64,000 nt of DNA from Ectocarpus siliculosus (Eukaryota; Sar; Phaeophyceae; Ectocarpales; Ectocarpaceae), in contig FN649758.1 of assembly GCA_000310025.1 (NCBI GenBank), positions 1,281,333 to 1,345,332 of the forward strand, read 5' to 3'. The first letter of the stretch is position 1. Each line of letters starts with the position of its first letter. The notes beneath the pieces were generated by a model that worked only from the letters and a program-made list of their open reading frames with translations, ran no database searches and was not told the DNA's origin. Of this stretch, positions 11,519 through 23,073 are shown piece by piece. The translations under genes were made by a program, and so were the position numbers.

Positions 11519-14430
11519 TCGAGGCTCCTCTTGTTACTTCGTTGCCACCGTCGAGCATAGGATATTTGTAGTAGAGAACTAGGAGCAAGGATTGGCACCA
11601 CGCCCCCCAATGGGTTGGCGGCCAGAATGTGACGGATGGTTGTGGAGACGAAGAAGTAAGGATGAGGTGCAAATTCCACGGGTGTTTCGAGCTGGTTTGG
11701 TGCTCTTAAAGAGGGCGAAGAGGGTGGGCCACTTGCTGCCCAACAGCGAAAATGAGAAGAAATGGACAATAAATAGTAACAGACGAATATAAGGAAGTTG
11801 ATTTCGAATGATTCAACAAGACGTTTTTGTGCAAGCGTGCAAAATTCCCGCCGGCACACCCTCCGTAGGAAGTACATACTCGAACATGAAGGAACGTCTT
11901 ATGGGAAAAGCTGAGAAGATAGCTAATTTGTTTTGGTGATGAAACACCGAAAACTCCACAATATCAGTGATCACCAACCATGTCGCCGAAACAAGGCCAG
12001 AGAAAGAGGGAAATAAGTCCCTGCCTGTAGGTGTGTTCAAGCGCCAAAGAGAAAAAAGGCCATTCCATCGTGTTGTTAGAAACGCTGGGTGGGGTAACTT
12101 TCACGAAGAACAGCCGCAATGTCGGAGCACATCTACTGTGTATACTCCTAGGCGCCATTGGTGAAAAAGAATAAAGCGCCCCCGCAACAGATAGGAAAAA
12201 AGAAAACAACGGTGTAATGAAGGTGTCCCAACAAAAGAAGGATCACCAATGTCGTGTATATCGTGGACAGTGTTTCTCTTTCGCCAGAGGGCGGACGATG
12301 TCGAAATACAGCGCTGAATATGTCGAATCGACCAAGCACACATACCATTATGTCATCAAGATGATTTATTTATTTGTAGGAAGTCACCGTACGTCGTTTC
12401 ACTAGAAAATAGCGAGGGATTTTCTACACAATTTTCTGAGTGATTTTGGGTTATCATTGAAGGTAAGTATATACCATAATCGAGGTTTGTTTGCGGTGAT
12501 GCTAGAACAGCGACTACGAGCAGTCAAGCGCCCTTCTAACTGTGTCATTGCAGGTAACGGCTAATATCCCCACAACAAAGGTTGTCTTATAAGCTCCCAT
12601 GTGGTGTGCACAAATCACAAACAAGATCGGCGTCTGGGGTAAGGCAACGGAACGCACGATACACGCTGCTGTGTGATACACGCAGCCTCCAGCTGTGCAG
12701 CAAACAGGTATTGCGTCCTCATACGTGGGAGTCACTGCAGGTCACGGTGACATATGGACCGTGAAAACAGAACTCGTTGACGTGCACGGCCGCAAGACAT
12801 GAAGTATATGCACTGCTGTCCCAAGCACATCGGCGTCAGGGGTTTCCACAGCTAACACCGCCTGCGGCGCGATACACGCAGCCTACGCTTCTGTATGATG
12901 CACCGTACTTCCGAACGCAGATTGTTATCTCACATGTTAGGTACTTCTACGCAATATCACTCAATGGACCGCCGTCTTGGAACTCCAGGTGAAAAATGGA
13001 AGTTACGTTACGTACGTGAACTGCATGCGTGCGAACCCTAGCTGGCGGACTACATACTAAGTACCTTTATTTCGTAACTTTTCCTGCATTCCTCCAGCCC
13101 ACTCGCTCATCGTACTATTTTTCGTTTCCACCTCTTTTCTTGCGTGATTCTCTTTCGACTACGTTTTCAGTGTTCTACCACGTGCTGTTCCGTACGCGTA
13201 CATTGTGGCGTTGCAAAAGCTCTTCTGCCTGATGTAAGGGTAGCAGCTGCAAATGTAGGTCCCGAAAATCCTCCCTGTCCACACAAGAGGTGTCTTGTGC
13301 CATAGGGCATGATACTCTAGTACCTTTTTAACCGCGAAAGCCCAGACGTCAGGTTTCTCGAACCGCACACACTGCCGTTTTCTGTCTCGGTCGTGCATAC
13401 TTCCACCTTACAAACAGTCGACAAGCTCCTCCATGAAACTGTTGGTCTACTCTTTCTACAAGCCTACCCGCCGCTTTCGCCTTGCGATTCGGGCCCCGCC
13501 GTCCACTGGGGGCGGAGGGGCCCTTAATGCCCTAGTTATTATATCCAAGCGAAGAAGAACACCAACGAACAATAACAACGAACGGAAGAAGAACGCGATC
13601 ATACCTTAGAAAACGCTGAAGAAAAATTGAGAGGCATGCGTCGCAGAAAGGTTGGAAACCACATATTAGAGTTGTATCTCTTACATGAAGCATGGTAACA
13701 TCACAGAAAGACTGCTAGTGAAAAAACTGTTGTTGTGGTGTCTACATGCAAGCGACAATACATGCGAAGCTCAACTTCGGGAACGACGCAGGCAATAGGA
13801 AGGTTGACCAGAAAGGGTTATCCATGGTCTCGGCCTTATGCATGCCGTTTCCGCACCGCTTGGATGGAAAATCAGCGTCGGATATATTTGTAGACATATG
13901 AATAGCAAATACACACTACTTTCCGTGCTCTACTGATGGTGTTTACCAACACCAAACATAACAAGAAACAAGCTAACATGATACAAACTGACTGCTATGC
14001 CCTACCTACCATGCACCAGGTGTACCATTCTCATCTACTGCTGTAAACATCACTGATACGTTACCCCAAAGGATCAAATACGTTTTGCAAAATTAAAAAA
14101 AACGGCGGGAAACACCTGCTGTCCGTGAAATTAAAAAATCTGTAGATTTGAAAAACGAGGGATGTACTGCTGCTGTAGACTTCGTCCCATCTTCCATGAT
14201 TCTTACAATATTATTCCTAATATGCTCAACAAACCAGCAAGCTGTCAATAGACACTGCGCCGTGTCCCCTGTGAAGGTTACATTTTACAATACACGACAC
14301 AACGGAGGGATTCTCCCCGATACTTTGTCGTTGACCCAGTAGAGAACTACAGGGGATGTATTGTAAAATGTATGTTACCTATACAGATGTTTTTGTACTT
14401 AGCACCAGCTGGCATCACTGGTATAAATCA
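11519..14430. other. intergenic, no gene recognised
   Basis: Mostly AT-richer sequence with scattered short open frames. Between about 12480 and 12990 short diverged segments recur (for example a GATACACGCAGCCT motif), suggesting decayed tandem repeats. The 236-codon minus-strand frame at 11167-11877 overlaps the MITE and is judged to be chance. No protein-coding motif, tRNA or rRNA was seen. Confidence 0.45.
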
Positions 14431-14572
14431 TCAGTGTATAGACTTGAAAAGACTTGAAATAAGTCCAGTACCCAGCCGGTTTCCCTCCACTCACTGAAAA
14501 GACTCCACCACATCCCGTTCGACTGTGGCTATATCTCGAATGGGTAGTCTTTCTGTGTGTGTTTTTATTATT
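14431..14572 (+). repeat. dispersed ~140-bp repeat, copy 1
   Basis: Matches 21361-21505 in the same orientation over about 140 bp with moderate divergence. Shared landmarks are a TCAGTGT start, CATCCCGTTCGACTGTGG and GGGTAGTCTTT. The second half can fold as a short hairpin. No open frame is conserved, so it is probably a non-coding mobile element or its remnant. Confidence 0.65.
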
Positions 14573-14891
14573 CCTTAAAACTACACCGTCCTGTCTATGC
14601 AATCAAGGGGAAGGGCCGAGCGAGGAGAAAACAAGATACCCTCAAATCGATCATCACCTGCAAAACGCGTAATATACCATGGGCTTGCCACGGGAAGGAA
14701 CGGGATGCAACAGAAAAATATCAAAATATTCCTTCTGGCTAAATAGAATATATAAGATCATGTTGTATATGTACTCACAGGATGGTCGTCGTGACGTGAT
14801 ACATTTCTTGTTAATAGTACTGTATGGGGAAAAAAAAAAACAGATGGCTCGATTTTTGTATTTCTACAGCAGTATGGACCAGACGCCGACT

Positions 14892-15030
14892 GTACATCGA
14901 AGTCGTACGAGTATCGACTTAGTTGTGCTGTCACAGCATCTTCCACGCACTTCTGCCGGTGCTGGTTGTTGATTGGAGTCTTCTAGATCGAGATACAGCA
15001 GTGGAATTCTCGGGTTGTGGAGGCAAAAGT
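14892..15030 (+). repeat. diverged direct repeat, copy 1
   Basis: This segment is repeated at 15554-15695. Shared landmarks in order are GTACAT, TTGTGCTGTCAC, a CACGCA-containing block, CCGGTGCT, TTGATTG followed by GTCTT, and CGGGTTGTGG. No coding function is visible. A related fragment (ACAGCAGTATGGACTAGACGC) also occurs at about 15086. Confidence 0.55.
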
Positions 15031-15327
15031 GAACCGAAGCAAAAAACAATTGCATGCATAGCTTGATTACTGCTGTGTTTTTGCAACAGCAGTATGGACT
15101 AGACGCCGAACGACGTCCGCGTACTATGTCGAATTGTAGTGTGTGGGCGTGTAGTTCAGTTGTGAGCACGCAAACGTGCTGCAGGGATTGTAGGTGTACC
15201 TCCTTGGGCTTGTGTACCCTTTTCTTGCTAATAGTGTGCGTGTTCTTTAGATCTTCTGATGGCTTTAGCATTTTTGTGACCACGGGCCGAGTCTTTGCTA
15301 GATTTTGGGATTAGTAACTGACACGAG

Positions 15328-15362
15328 TTTAATGTGAAGAAAAACAACAACAACAACAACTA
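15328..15362 (+). repeat. LINE-tail-like sequence with CAA microsatellite
   Basis: TTTAATGTGAAGA followed by ACAAC repeats resembles the 3' terminus of the LINE ending at 49513. Only the last dozen bases and the tail are shared, so this may be the end of a related, strongly truncated insertion. Confidence 0.4.
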
Positions 15363-15553
15363 TGGCAACGACCTAACTGGATGGGATACTTCCTGCCACG
15401 GCGAACCATAGCACAATGCGATGCAAACATCCGTTCGTGTGTCGTGCGGCTGCCACATGTAGGTACACGTAGAGCTCTCGCCATGTTGTCGTTACCGCGC
15501 AGGAGGACTCCTCGGAGATCTTCCACATGGTGCTACAACGACACCAGTACTAC

Positions 15554-15695
15554 TGTACATAGATGTCGTAGGAGAGTGGAGTTGTGCTGTCACGGATTCT
15601 TTCACGCATTCTCCTACCGGTGCTTGCGTTGATTGTAGTCTTGTAGGCCGAAATACAAGAGTGGGTTGGGTTCCCGGGTTGTGGGAGCAAACCTG
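15554..15695 (+). repeat. diverged direct repeat, copy 2
   Basis: Second copy of the 14892-15030 segment, with the same order of landmark blocks and scattered substitutions. The two copies flank about 500 bp that include the LINE-tail-like tract. Confidence 0.55.
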
Positions 15696-15875
15696 CCTGC
15701 AACAACAGAGAAGGCGGTGTTCAATTAACTACAGTATCCCGCTCAACTTTTATTTTTTTTGCGACATGTGGTTGCATATTTCTGTGCCACTGCCGAAAAA
15801 GACCGCTGGATCTTTACGCAGTCCATCTTTCGCATTTATCACTTTACACCGAACGACGCAGGACGGGTCGGCCTT

Positions 15876-16310
15876 CATCATTGTTGTTGTTGTTGTTGTT
15901 GTCTTCACATTAAAAACCGTTCCGATCTCTCTCTACCCAGTACCTTCATATGTCCGTACTGATCCAACACTTGACGCGGTCGATTCCCGTGGTCACAGGG
16001 TAACTTACCCTAAAAAGGTACGCTCAAACAAACTGGACCCGAGGGGTCCGCAAGTCAATAGAAATCAACGACAGATACTCTGGAGTCCTCCGCTCCCTCT
16101 GCGCGCTATGCGAGGTAACAACTGAGACTAGGAGTCAGCATCACGGGCCAGAGAGAAAGAGGTACACCCCCTTGGTTCAATCTTGGTGCTTCACACGCAA
16201 GCAGAGACAAGGCCATCTGATCAGAAAAAGCGAGAAAAAAGAGCGACAAAGAGAAAAATGAGAAAAAGAGAAAAAATAAAAGGAAACAGGAAGAAAAGAG
16301 AAAATATGTT
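15876..16310 (-). mobile_element. 5'-truncated LINE copy (3' end only)
   Basis: On the minus strand this matches the 3' UTR and tail of the LINE at 46043-49513. It includes the AG-rich tract, the block around TTGAACCAAGG, the block ending in CCTTTTTAGGGTAAG, and the terminal TTTTTAATGTGAAGAC followed by (CAA)n. No coding sequence remains. Substitutions and small indels show it is a separate insertion of the same family. Confidence 0.85.
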
Positions 16311-19300
16311 ACGAGGCTATGACTTTTCTTTTTTTGGTAAGCACTTTTCTTCTTGTGAAGTTTTGACGTTGCGCTTGCCATCGTCGCTTAAGGGTTTGTG
16401 TCTTCAAACCTTCTCAGCCGGCCTTCAAACTTCTTGTTGATAAGTCTCCGTGGTAACTTCTCCGCGCATGGGTCATATGCAGTTATGACCTGCGCTTTGA
16501 CTTTCACGATGGGTATTTTACCTCCCCGTCTTGCATTGGTGAGTACCTGCGTTATACGGAAGGATCGTTCCACGACGCAAACGTCGACGTCTCCGTTTTT
16601 TGTTCGTTCCCTTCGCACTCCTTCCTTCCGGCGGTTTTCACACCGACTTCGAACGTGGGGTGCAGTTTCCTCTCTTCGTACCTTCCTCGTCGGCCTTCTC
16701 CATCGTTATGTACATAATGTATACCTCGATTTTTCGGCTTTTCGATCCGATAGACAAGGCTACGCGGACTGACTTGTCCCTTTCGCCCCCGACGGAACCG
16801 CGCGCTCGTCGAGTGCCGAAATTCTTCACCACTTCCTTGCCTCTCCCAACACCGTCCCTTCTTCCCGCCCCTACAAATCCTCTCCCCCTTTTCTTCTTCT
16901 TTCCTTCCTCCCGGACACTCACCACCATCCGTCCTGGATGTTGGCCCCCAGCCCCATTGGGGGGCGGGGAGCCAATCCTTAACCCTAGTTTTATATTACG
17001 TACGGGTAGCAAGTTCACCTGTGCGTCGGACTTGCCAATGGTAGAGGATGGCGTACGGGGCTGTTTACAATGGTTATGCGTTACTACACAAAACCTTATG
17101 TAGCTGGGTGGTGATAGGCTACTACGAGACCCTGCGTTCCGAAGCAGCCATGTCGCATGTGTGAGTACGGATGGCGTGTTACCGGAAGGTATCCTGTGCG
17201 TGTGAAGGACAAGCGCTTAATCTGATTTGTTCTCTGTGCGCTGCATACAGGTACAAACTGTAGGTTGTTCTGTTCTCCGAAAAAATGGAGCCTGGATATT
17301 GGTATGAGAGAGACGATGGTCTGTGTAACCGTGGAACGTGTACAGCAGTGTTGCGCGATGGAAAGTTCTCCGCGTAGACCCTTCACATATGAACGACACT
17401 GACAGGTCGTGCCAAGCACATGACAAGGGTGAATGGCCGTGGATGTTCAATCAGCGGCAACGCTGTCTGTGTTGTAGCGGGCGAGTTCCGCAGTGTTCAG
17501 CGTTGCCGGTTGGTCGTATGCACGACACAAAGGTTGCGCAGACATAGACTGCCAGCATGAGGATTGCAAGCTTTTCCCCGATAAATTAATAACCTACAGC
17601 TCACATGTCATTAGCCCATTTTGCCGGTCCATCTTACAGTCGGTTGTCGGTGTTTGTTTGTGTTCTGAGGCGGAATCAGAGGACTAGGAGATCCGCCGCT
17701 CCCAAAACACTTGGGCCACAGCCATATGTGCACTCTCGTATTGGACAACACCGACAAAACGCACATCGCAGCTCCATGCGGACCTCACATAGGACGCAAA
17801 TAGGCCGGGTTGTCGCGACAGGAAACTGACGTGCGACACGTTGCCCCGATGTGTGGGAAAAATAATTTGTCGACCTCAAGTGTTTCCATACAACATACCA
17901 TACCAGTAAACACTTGGTTCGCGACCGGACATGCTGTAGATATATTTCGTTGATAGGACGATGGCCCACTCGCCGACCGATGTCATTATCATGTTCTTAG
18001 GCTACCCATAGCTTGATGGCCGCAAAAAAATGGAAGATTGACAGGACAAAACCCTTGGCAACGTACATGCGCTTACCCTCGAGTCTACATCGAACACAGC
18101 AGTGCCTCCGGGGTTTCGCACCGCTTGCTGCAAGATGAGATGATGAAGGAGAGGGGAGGAAGTGGAAGGGTCACTCCTGGCGCTGCTTATGCCCTTTTGC
18201 ATGTCGGGTAAAGGTGTCAGGTGTGGTTTGGGTTGATTCGGACAGAGACGAGGCACCCCGCCCTCTCGTGATGGCCGCTCGCTGCTGCTGCCTAGGACAC
18301 CGGGCGGATGAGAGGGGCTGGCCAGATGGGCCGAAAAAAAATGGTGAATGGCGTTTATCCCTCCGTATGCTACGCCGACAGTCCGGCGAAAATTCCGGAC
18401 CCAAGGAAAATGGCGTTACGCCAGCGTATCTACCATTCAGAGCTGTGAAGTTGTGACCCTTGGTTGTGACAACGCCCGGTGCCCGCACCTCTTCCACCTG
18501 CAGCAAGGAGACGGCAGGCAAGAGTGGTAAGATTCGTGTAGGCTATAGTTGAGCGTAGCACCGGAATGAGTACAAGTGTACGTATTGACCAGCAGAGCGC
18601 GGCGTGTGTTCATCGGCCGGGTTCCATTGCTCTCACGCGGCTGCCATATACTTACTGCTGCTGCTGTAGTGCTTGGTTCTTGGCGAGACCTGACATTGCT
18701 CGCATCTGCCCTCGTGCAGCGGTGAGCCCGTTATAGAGAGGTGGCCGCAGTAGCGGGCGGGCTTCCAATGAGCAGCTTCTCCTCCCACCAAAAGGTCAAA
18801 AGGCGCAGCGCCCGTAGCACCAATCCACGGCGCACGGATCTCACATCAACCGGTGATGTTTTGACGCCACAGACCTTTTTCGTCGAGATTATGACGGATC
18901 CTTGCCGAGTGAGCTGTTGGATGTTGTCTGTCTGCTCATTGAGGGTTTGTGATAAAGACCGGTCTCGACTTGTTCACTGCTTTCGAAAAACAACCCACTA
19001 CATACACGTAGACACGTAAGCATACAACAGCAGTTTTCGGTTTTCAGGTGCTGCACGTACATTTTTCAACACAGCTGCGGTTGTTTTTATACAAGTAGTC
19101 TAGAAGCAAAACACGCCAACATTCAGAACAGAAACGTAGGTGCATGCATTTGAAGAGAGCAGGACGGAAATGGCTGGACGGGTTGAGAGATATGTCCCGG
19201 ACTGATGATCGAGGAGGTGGCAGGATTTCCAGCCGGACATATCCCTCTACTACGTCGTATCGCTACCCCCCCCTCCCCCCTCGCAGTGCCCCCGATATGA

Positions 19301-19900
19301 TATTGTAGTGTTGTCGTCTGAGTCATTGTGTGCGTGTCTCCATTTGACTAGTGGGAAGTATTGCCCCCCCCCCCAATGGGGCGGGTGGCCAGACTTCGGT
19401 TGAAGGGCGCCGGCATTCCTTCCTGACATGGTCGTGTGGGTTTGTCGATGTACAGAATTAGGTGATGATAATCAGAGGCTTAGGGTATGCGAAGACTGTG
19501 TACGTAGTCAAGAACAGTTCCGTGGTGGTGTTGCTTGTGCTAGATTCCTCGGGGTGTTCTTTTCAGCGAACGTCAGATCTGCTGAGCAGAGGTCTCACTA
19601 CAAATCAGATTATAGGATGATCACGCAAGTCTATCTGTTCAAGTGACCTGTGCTACGGCGGTAGCAGCCGTGAGGAGCAAGGCAACAGAAGTGTGTGCCA
19701 CACCTTTTTGACAGGTGTTCGGGGGTGCACTGCTGTAGACATGAGTGTACAACCAAATGTGGAATTTGATCCAAAGAGAAATGAGAGCAAGATGCCGCAA
19801 TTTTGTTGTATTGTTGAGCTGGGCAGGAAACATAGTGAACTCTGGTGGGGGGCGTGTGCGCTCTACCTGGTCAGCCGCTCTGTCAATTACCGACGAAATA
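16311..19900. other. intergenic, no gene recognised
   Basis: Short open frames occur on both strands without motifs or supporting splice sites. Short segments around CCCCATTGGGG (about 16945, 19365) recur elsewhere in the window (about 11600, 54745, 54840) and seem to be a dispersed non-coding repeat. Poly-C stretches occur at about 19265 and 19362. Confidence 0.45.
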
Positions 19901-19914
19901 TGAAGAACCTTAGT

Positions 19915-20075
19915 ACCAGTCCGGAAACGTTCCGGAAACGTTCCTGGAACCAAATACAGCTCTATAAGACTACGGCTGTTCCGCAAACGTCCCGGGAACC
20001 TTTATAATCTTATTCTGGACTTTCTTGAGAACGTTCCTAAGAACATTCCTGAGAACCGTTCTAGGGATGTGTCCC
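19915..20075. repeat. degenerate short repeats around GAACGTTCC
   Basis: The words CGGAAACGTTC, GGAACC, GAACGTTCC and GAACATTCC recur many times over about 160 bp. Many are self-complementary, so the tract is a cluster of imperfect palindromes. A similar word group appears at 23262-23300. No function is evident. Confidence 0.5.
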
Positions 20076-20297
20076 CGATCTAGGAAGCATTCTACGAACC
20101 GCTTCGGAATCTACCGCATCCATCAGTGGATCGTTCTTGATACCTTTCCTGAAATATTGTTCTGCAAGTTGAATTTCCTTCAATTAGAGCTTGTTTTTCC
20201 GCGTTTAGTCCTATACTGAAACCGGTATTGTTTTGTGCGACTGAAATCGCTCATGATGCATGTGACATCGTACACTGGGTTGTATTCAAGAGAATTC

Positions 20298-20499
20298 TCA
20301 CAGGTGGAGGTCGACCCCCTTTCCCCCTTGATAAGGTCGAACACCTTGGAGAAGACAACCAAGGCCTAAAAAAAAACTCAATTTCTCCCATTTCAAGGCC
20401 TTGGTTGTCTTCTCCAAGGTGTTCGACCTTGTCAAGGCCTCCACAAGAGGGCGAGGGCATCCGACATTGTGGGGAAGGGGGGTGGACGTCCACCTGTGA
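20298..20499. mobile_element. foldback/MITE element with perfect 35-bp stem
   Basis: Outer 11-bp inverted repeats TCACAGGTGGA (20298-20308) and TCCACCTGTGA (20489-20499) enclose a perfect 35-bp inverted repeat (20333-20367 with 20396-20430) separated by a 28-base loop. There is no open frame and no clear target duplication. The transcript would fold into a long hairpin on either strand. Most likely a short foldback transposon; a small-RNA precursor is possible. Confidence 0.7.
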
Positions 20500-21360
20500 A
20501 TACCTGTAGCGGCGGTCTTCGTCGTTGATACTGATATTTATAACAGTAGGTTGGCGTAAACATGTTGACTGGTGGCTGCCCGGTGTGAAGCGGGAGTGTT
20601 CTCGTTGTAAATCGAATCATCATTTCACCGCAGCACCCGGCAGCCGGTAGGAGCCGGCCACAGCGCCACAGCCATACGTACACCATCCGCAAGAGCACAC
20701 ATCGCAGGCCATGAGCACCACACGCAGGACGTCAGTACGCCTCATTGTCGCAGCACGAAACTTGATGCAGACGTGTGGTGACGACAAGGGATGGCATGCT
20801 GTCGCAACACGTGCTGCGTGGGGAAAAAAAACTGTCCCCATGTAGAGGGGCACTCTATAATCAAGTCTTAATGTCAGGCGACGACGACATCCTGTGATAT
20901 TTATTTAATACGATAGCTTCGGGTGGATCGACCCTTGAATGACCCACCACACGAACTGCTTTTGGATAGCCGTGTGAGGATTGGCTTCGCCGTTGCAACC
21001 CCAAGGCGGCGCATGCACTCCACCCCCCCCTTCTCTCCCTGTTCGACTTGTTTTGCTCGTTGGATGGGACCTTTCTGCTTCCTGTTTCCTGTTTCCTGCG
21101 TTACTTTTTATTTTCTTTGTCTTTTCGATTCCTTCTCGGCCGGGTTTGATGGTCTCCCGGTCAGATTTTGTTAGCTACTGCTGTACCGCGTTCGGAGGAT
21201 TTTTTCGGGTCTCCATACAATATATATATATATTCATCCTAGGGAAGTGTAACCCTATTTGGGCAGTTGGCTTGTGACCATGGACTATATCAGCTGCACC
21301 AGAACGCATATTTGAAGATACTGATCAGAGACCGAAATCTCCATCTCCGTCAAAAAGAAA
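20500..21360. other. intergenic, no gene recognised
   Basis: Short motif-free open frames and a short TA microsatellite at about 21221-21232. Nothing else was recognised. Confidence 0.45.
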
Positions 21361-21505
21361 TCAGTGTTTAGGCTTAAAAGGGCTCAAAATATGCCCGGTA
21401 CATCCGGCCGGTTGTTCTCCCACCCACCGTCAAGACTTTAAACCCATCCCGTTCGACTGTGGTTTATCCCGAACGGGTAGTCTTTTATTCATGTTTATTT
21501 TACAG
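21361..21505 (+). repeat. dispersed ~140-bp repeat, copy 2
   Basis: Direct copy of 14431-14572. Here the hairpin is clear: CCCGTTCG at 21448-21455 pairs with CGAACGGG at 21470-21477 around a 14-base loop. The sequence after the hairpin is T-rich. Confidence 0.65.
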
Positions 21506-21569
21506 AAAAGTTCTTCCAGCAGTAGGTACAGTATTGGTTACAGAGAGAAGCGGTTGGGATTTCTTTTCT

Positions 21570-21935
21570 AGCATATCATGCAGTCTGCAGTACCTCCACA
21601 TACCTTACGAATGCAGAACAAAATAATCCACACGGCGGCTCTCTGCGATAAAAACAACGAAACATGTTGGACGGAAAACCAGTTGAGGACATACAACGGG
21701 CACCGGCATTCCCCAGATCTGTTGCTGGGGCCATGTCGTCGAACGTTGAAGTTGCGGCCGGAATCGTCCGCAAATCTAGGTCCATACCATCCACGACCCG
21801 CCGCTGTGCGTGCCACCACAAACGCAAACCCCCGAACTGTTTGCGGTCCAAGGCAAGAAAGACTGGTGTAAACCCGCAGTTAGAAGAGATTGCGAGTTCT
21901 GCGGTGGAGTATGCATGGTTTGGACGTAGGTTCAC
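21570..21935 (-). pseudogene. possible retroelement polyprotein fragment
   Basis: A minus-strand frame contains AYSTAELAISSNCGFTPVFL. It resembles the region of LTR-retrotransposon integrases where an Ala-Tyr-Asn motif is followed by a G(F/Y)(T/S)P(F/V) block. Sequence before and after is not recognisable as pol, and there are no LTRs. The resemblance is short and could be accidental, so treat as a weak relic call. Confidence 0.25.
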
Positions 21936-23073
21936 CGACTTTTCGGGCCGCAGCTGCAGCCTTCCACGGGCACGGCCTCAGCGAAAAATCTGAACGCGCT
22001 ACCACGTGTGTGGCTGCCCAGTGGTGCCCTCTGGTAAAGTCTATTTTTGTGAGCACGTATCGAAAGTCATGGGTTCGGCGTGTCACCTGCTTGTCTTGAA
22101 ATCAGAGTTTTGGGTTATTTTATCTTGGTTTGAGAGAAGGTGTGTTGAGGTTGCATCGAATGCATGTTGCGCTGGTAGAGGAGACAAATCTCCACCGCTG
22201 GTGTGCGCGACGACCAACGGTTATTGTTGACCTGGGCCACAGATCGACGGCAGCAGGAGCGCGTCAAGGCCTTGCTTGTAGCGACATGATACCGTTTCGC
22301 GAATCGAACCACGCACGCGAACGAAACTATTGTAAACGCGAACAACCGGGTGGTTGTGGGCTAGTTTTTCCAGTCAACCAAGCCATTAAACACACAACAC
22401 ATAGCATACCGCTGTGACGTCGACCACTTCGTTCATTGCGATCGTTTTCCCCATATAGTGGGGGGGACCCCACAATATAGGATTGCGACTTGAGGTCACC
22501 CCACCCGAGACTCGACGGCTTTCGGCACTGCCATATGAACTGTTTTCTCCACGCTCCGGAAGGCAGCAGACACACAGCCTCCGTTCCCCTCCCTTCTCCG
22601 CAAACGTCAGCACTAGTTAAGAAAACACACGAGGAAGCAGACACAAAGAGGCTGGCGGCTGGCGGACGCTGCTCCCCATGACTGGCATCACTGCACCCTG
22701 CACTTGCTCTGTCGACGGAGTGTCAGGCTTGGCAGATACAAGGTGAGCAACCCAACGCGCAAGGGCTCTTCCACCAGGGTTAACCTCGGGTTTAACTATT
22801 GCTAGAGTGCGGAAGAGACAGTTGGATGAAACGCACGGAAAGTACGAATGCCGATACTTGACGCGTGTCTGACATTTTCCGCCGAGATGTACGCCAGGGT
22901 CACCTTATTAGAGGCACGCTTACCGATTCACGTTGGGAACCAACAAATATCGGTCTCGTCAAGGCGTCCCCGAGTACCAACCCCTTGAACAAATCGGCGA
23001 GCATTTCCGGCCGTAACCGTGCGTTGATCCGCTACTGCTGCTGTTGCTATCGTTTCCTTCCCTGCGTGGACAG
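21936..23073. other. intergenic, possible 5' exons of the PAN-like gene unresolved
   Basis: No convincing exon was found. The signal-peptide exon expected upstream of the membrane-protein gene starting at 23074 could lie here but I could not identify it. Confidence 0.4.

Noticed and set aside
11167-11877. 236-codon minus-strand frame
   Set aside because: It runs through the hAT MITE, lacks motifs and has no homologous look; open by chance in repeat sequence.
16183-16440. Lys/Arg-rich frame
   Set aside because: Comes from the A/G-rich tract of a reversed LINE 3' UTR.
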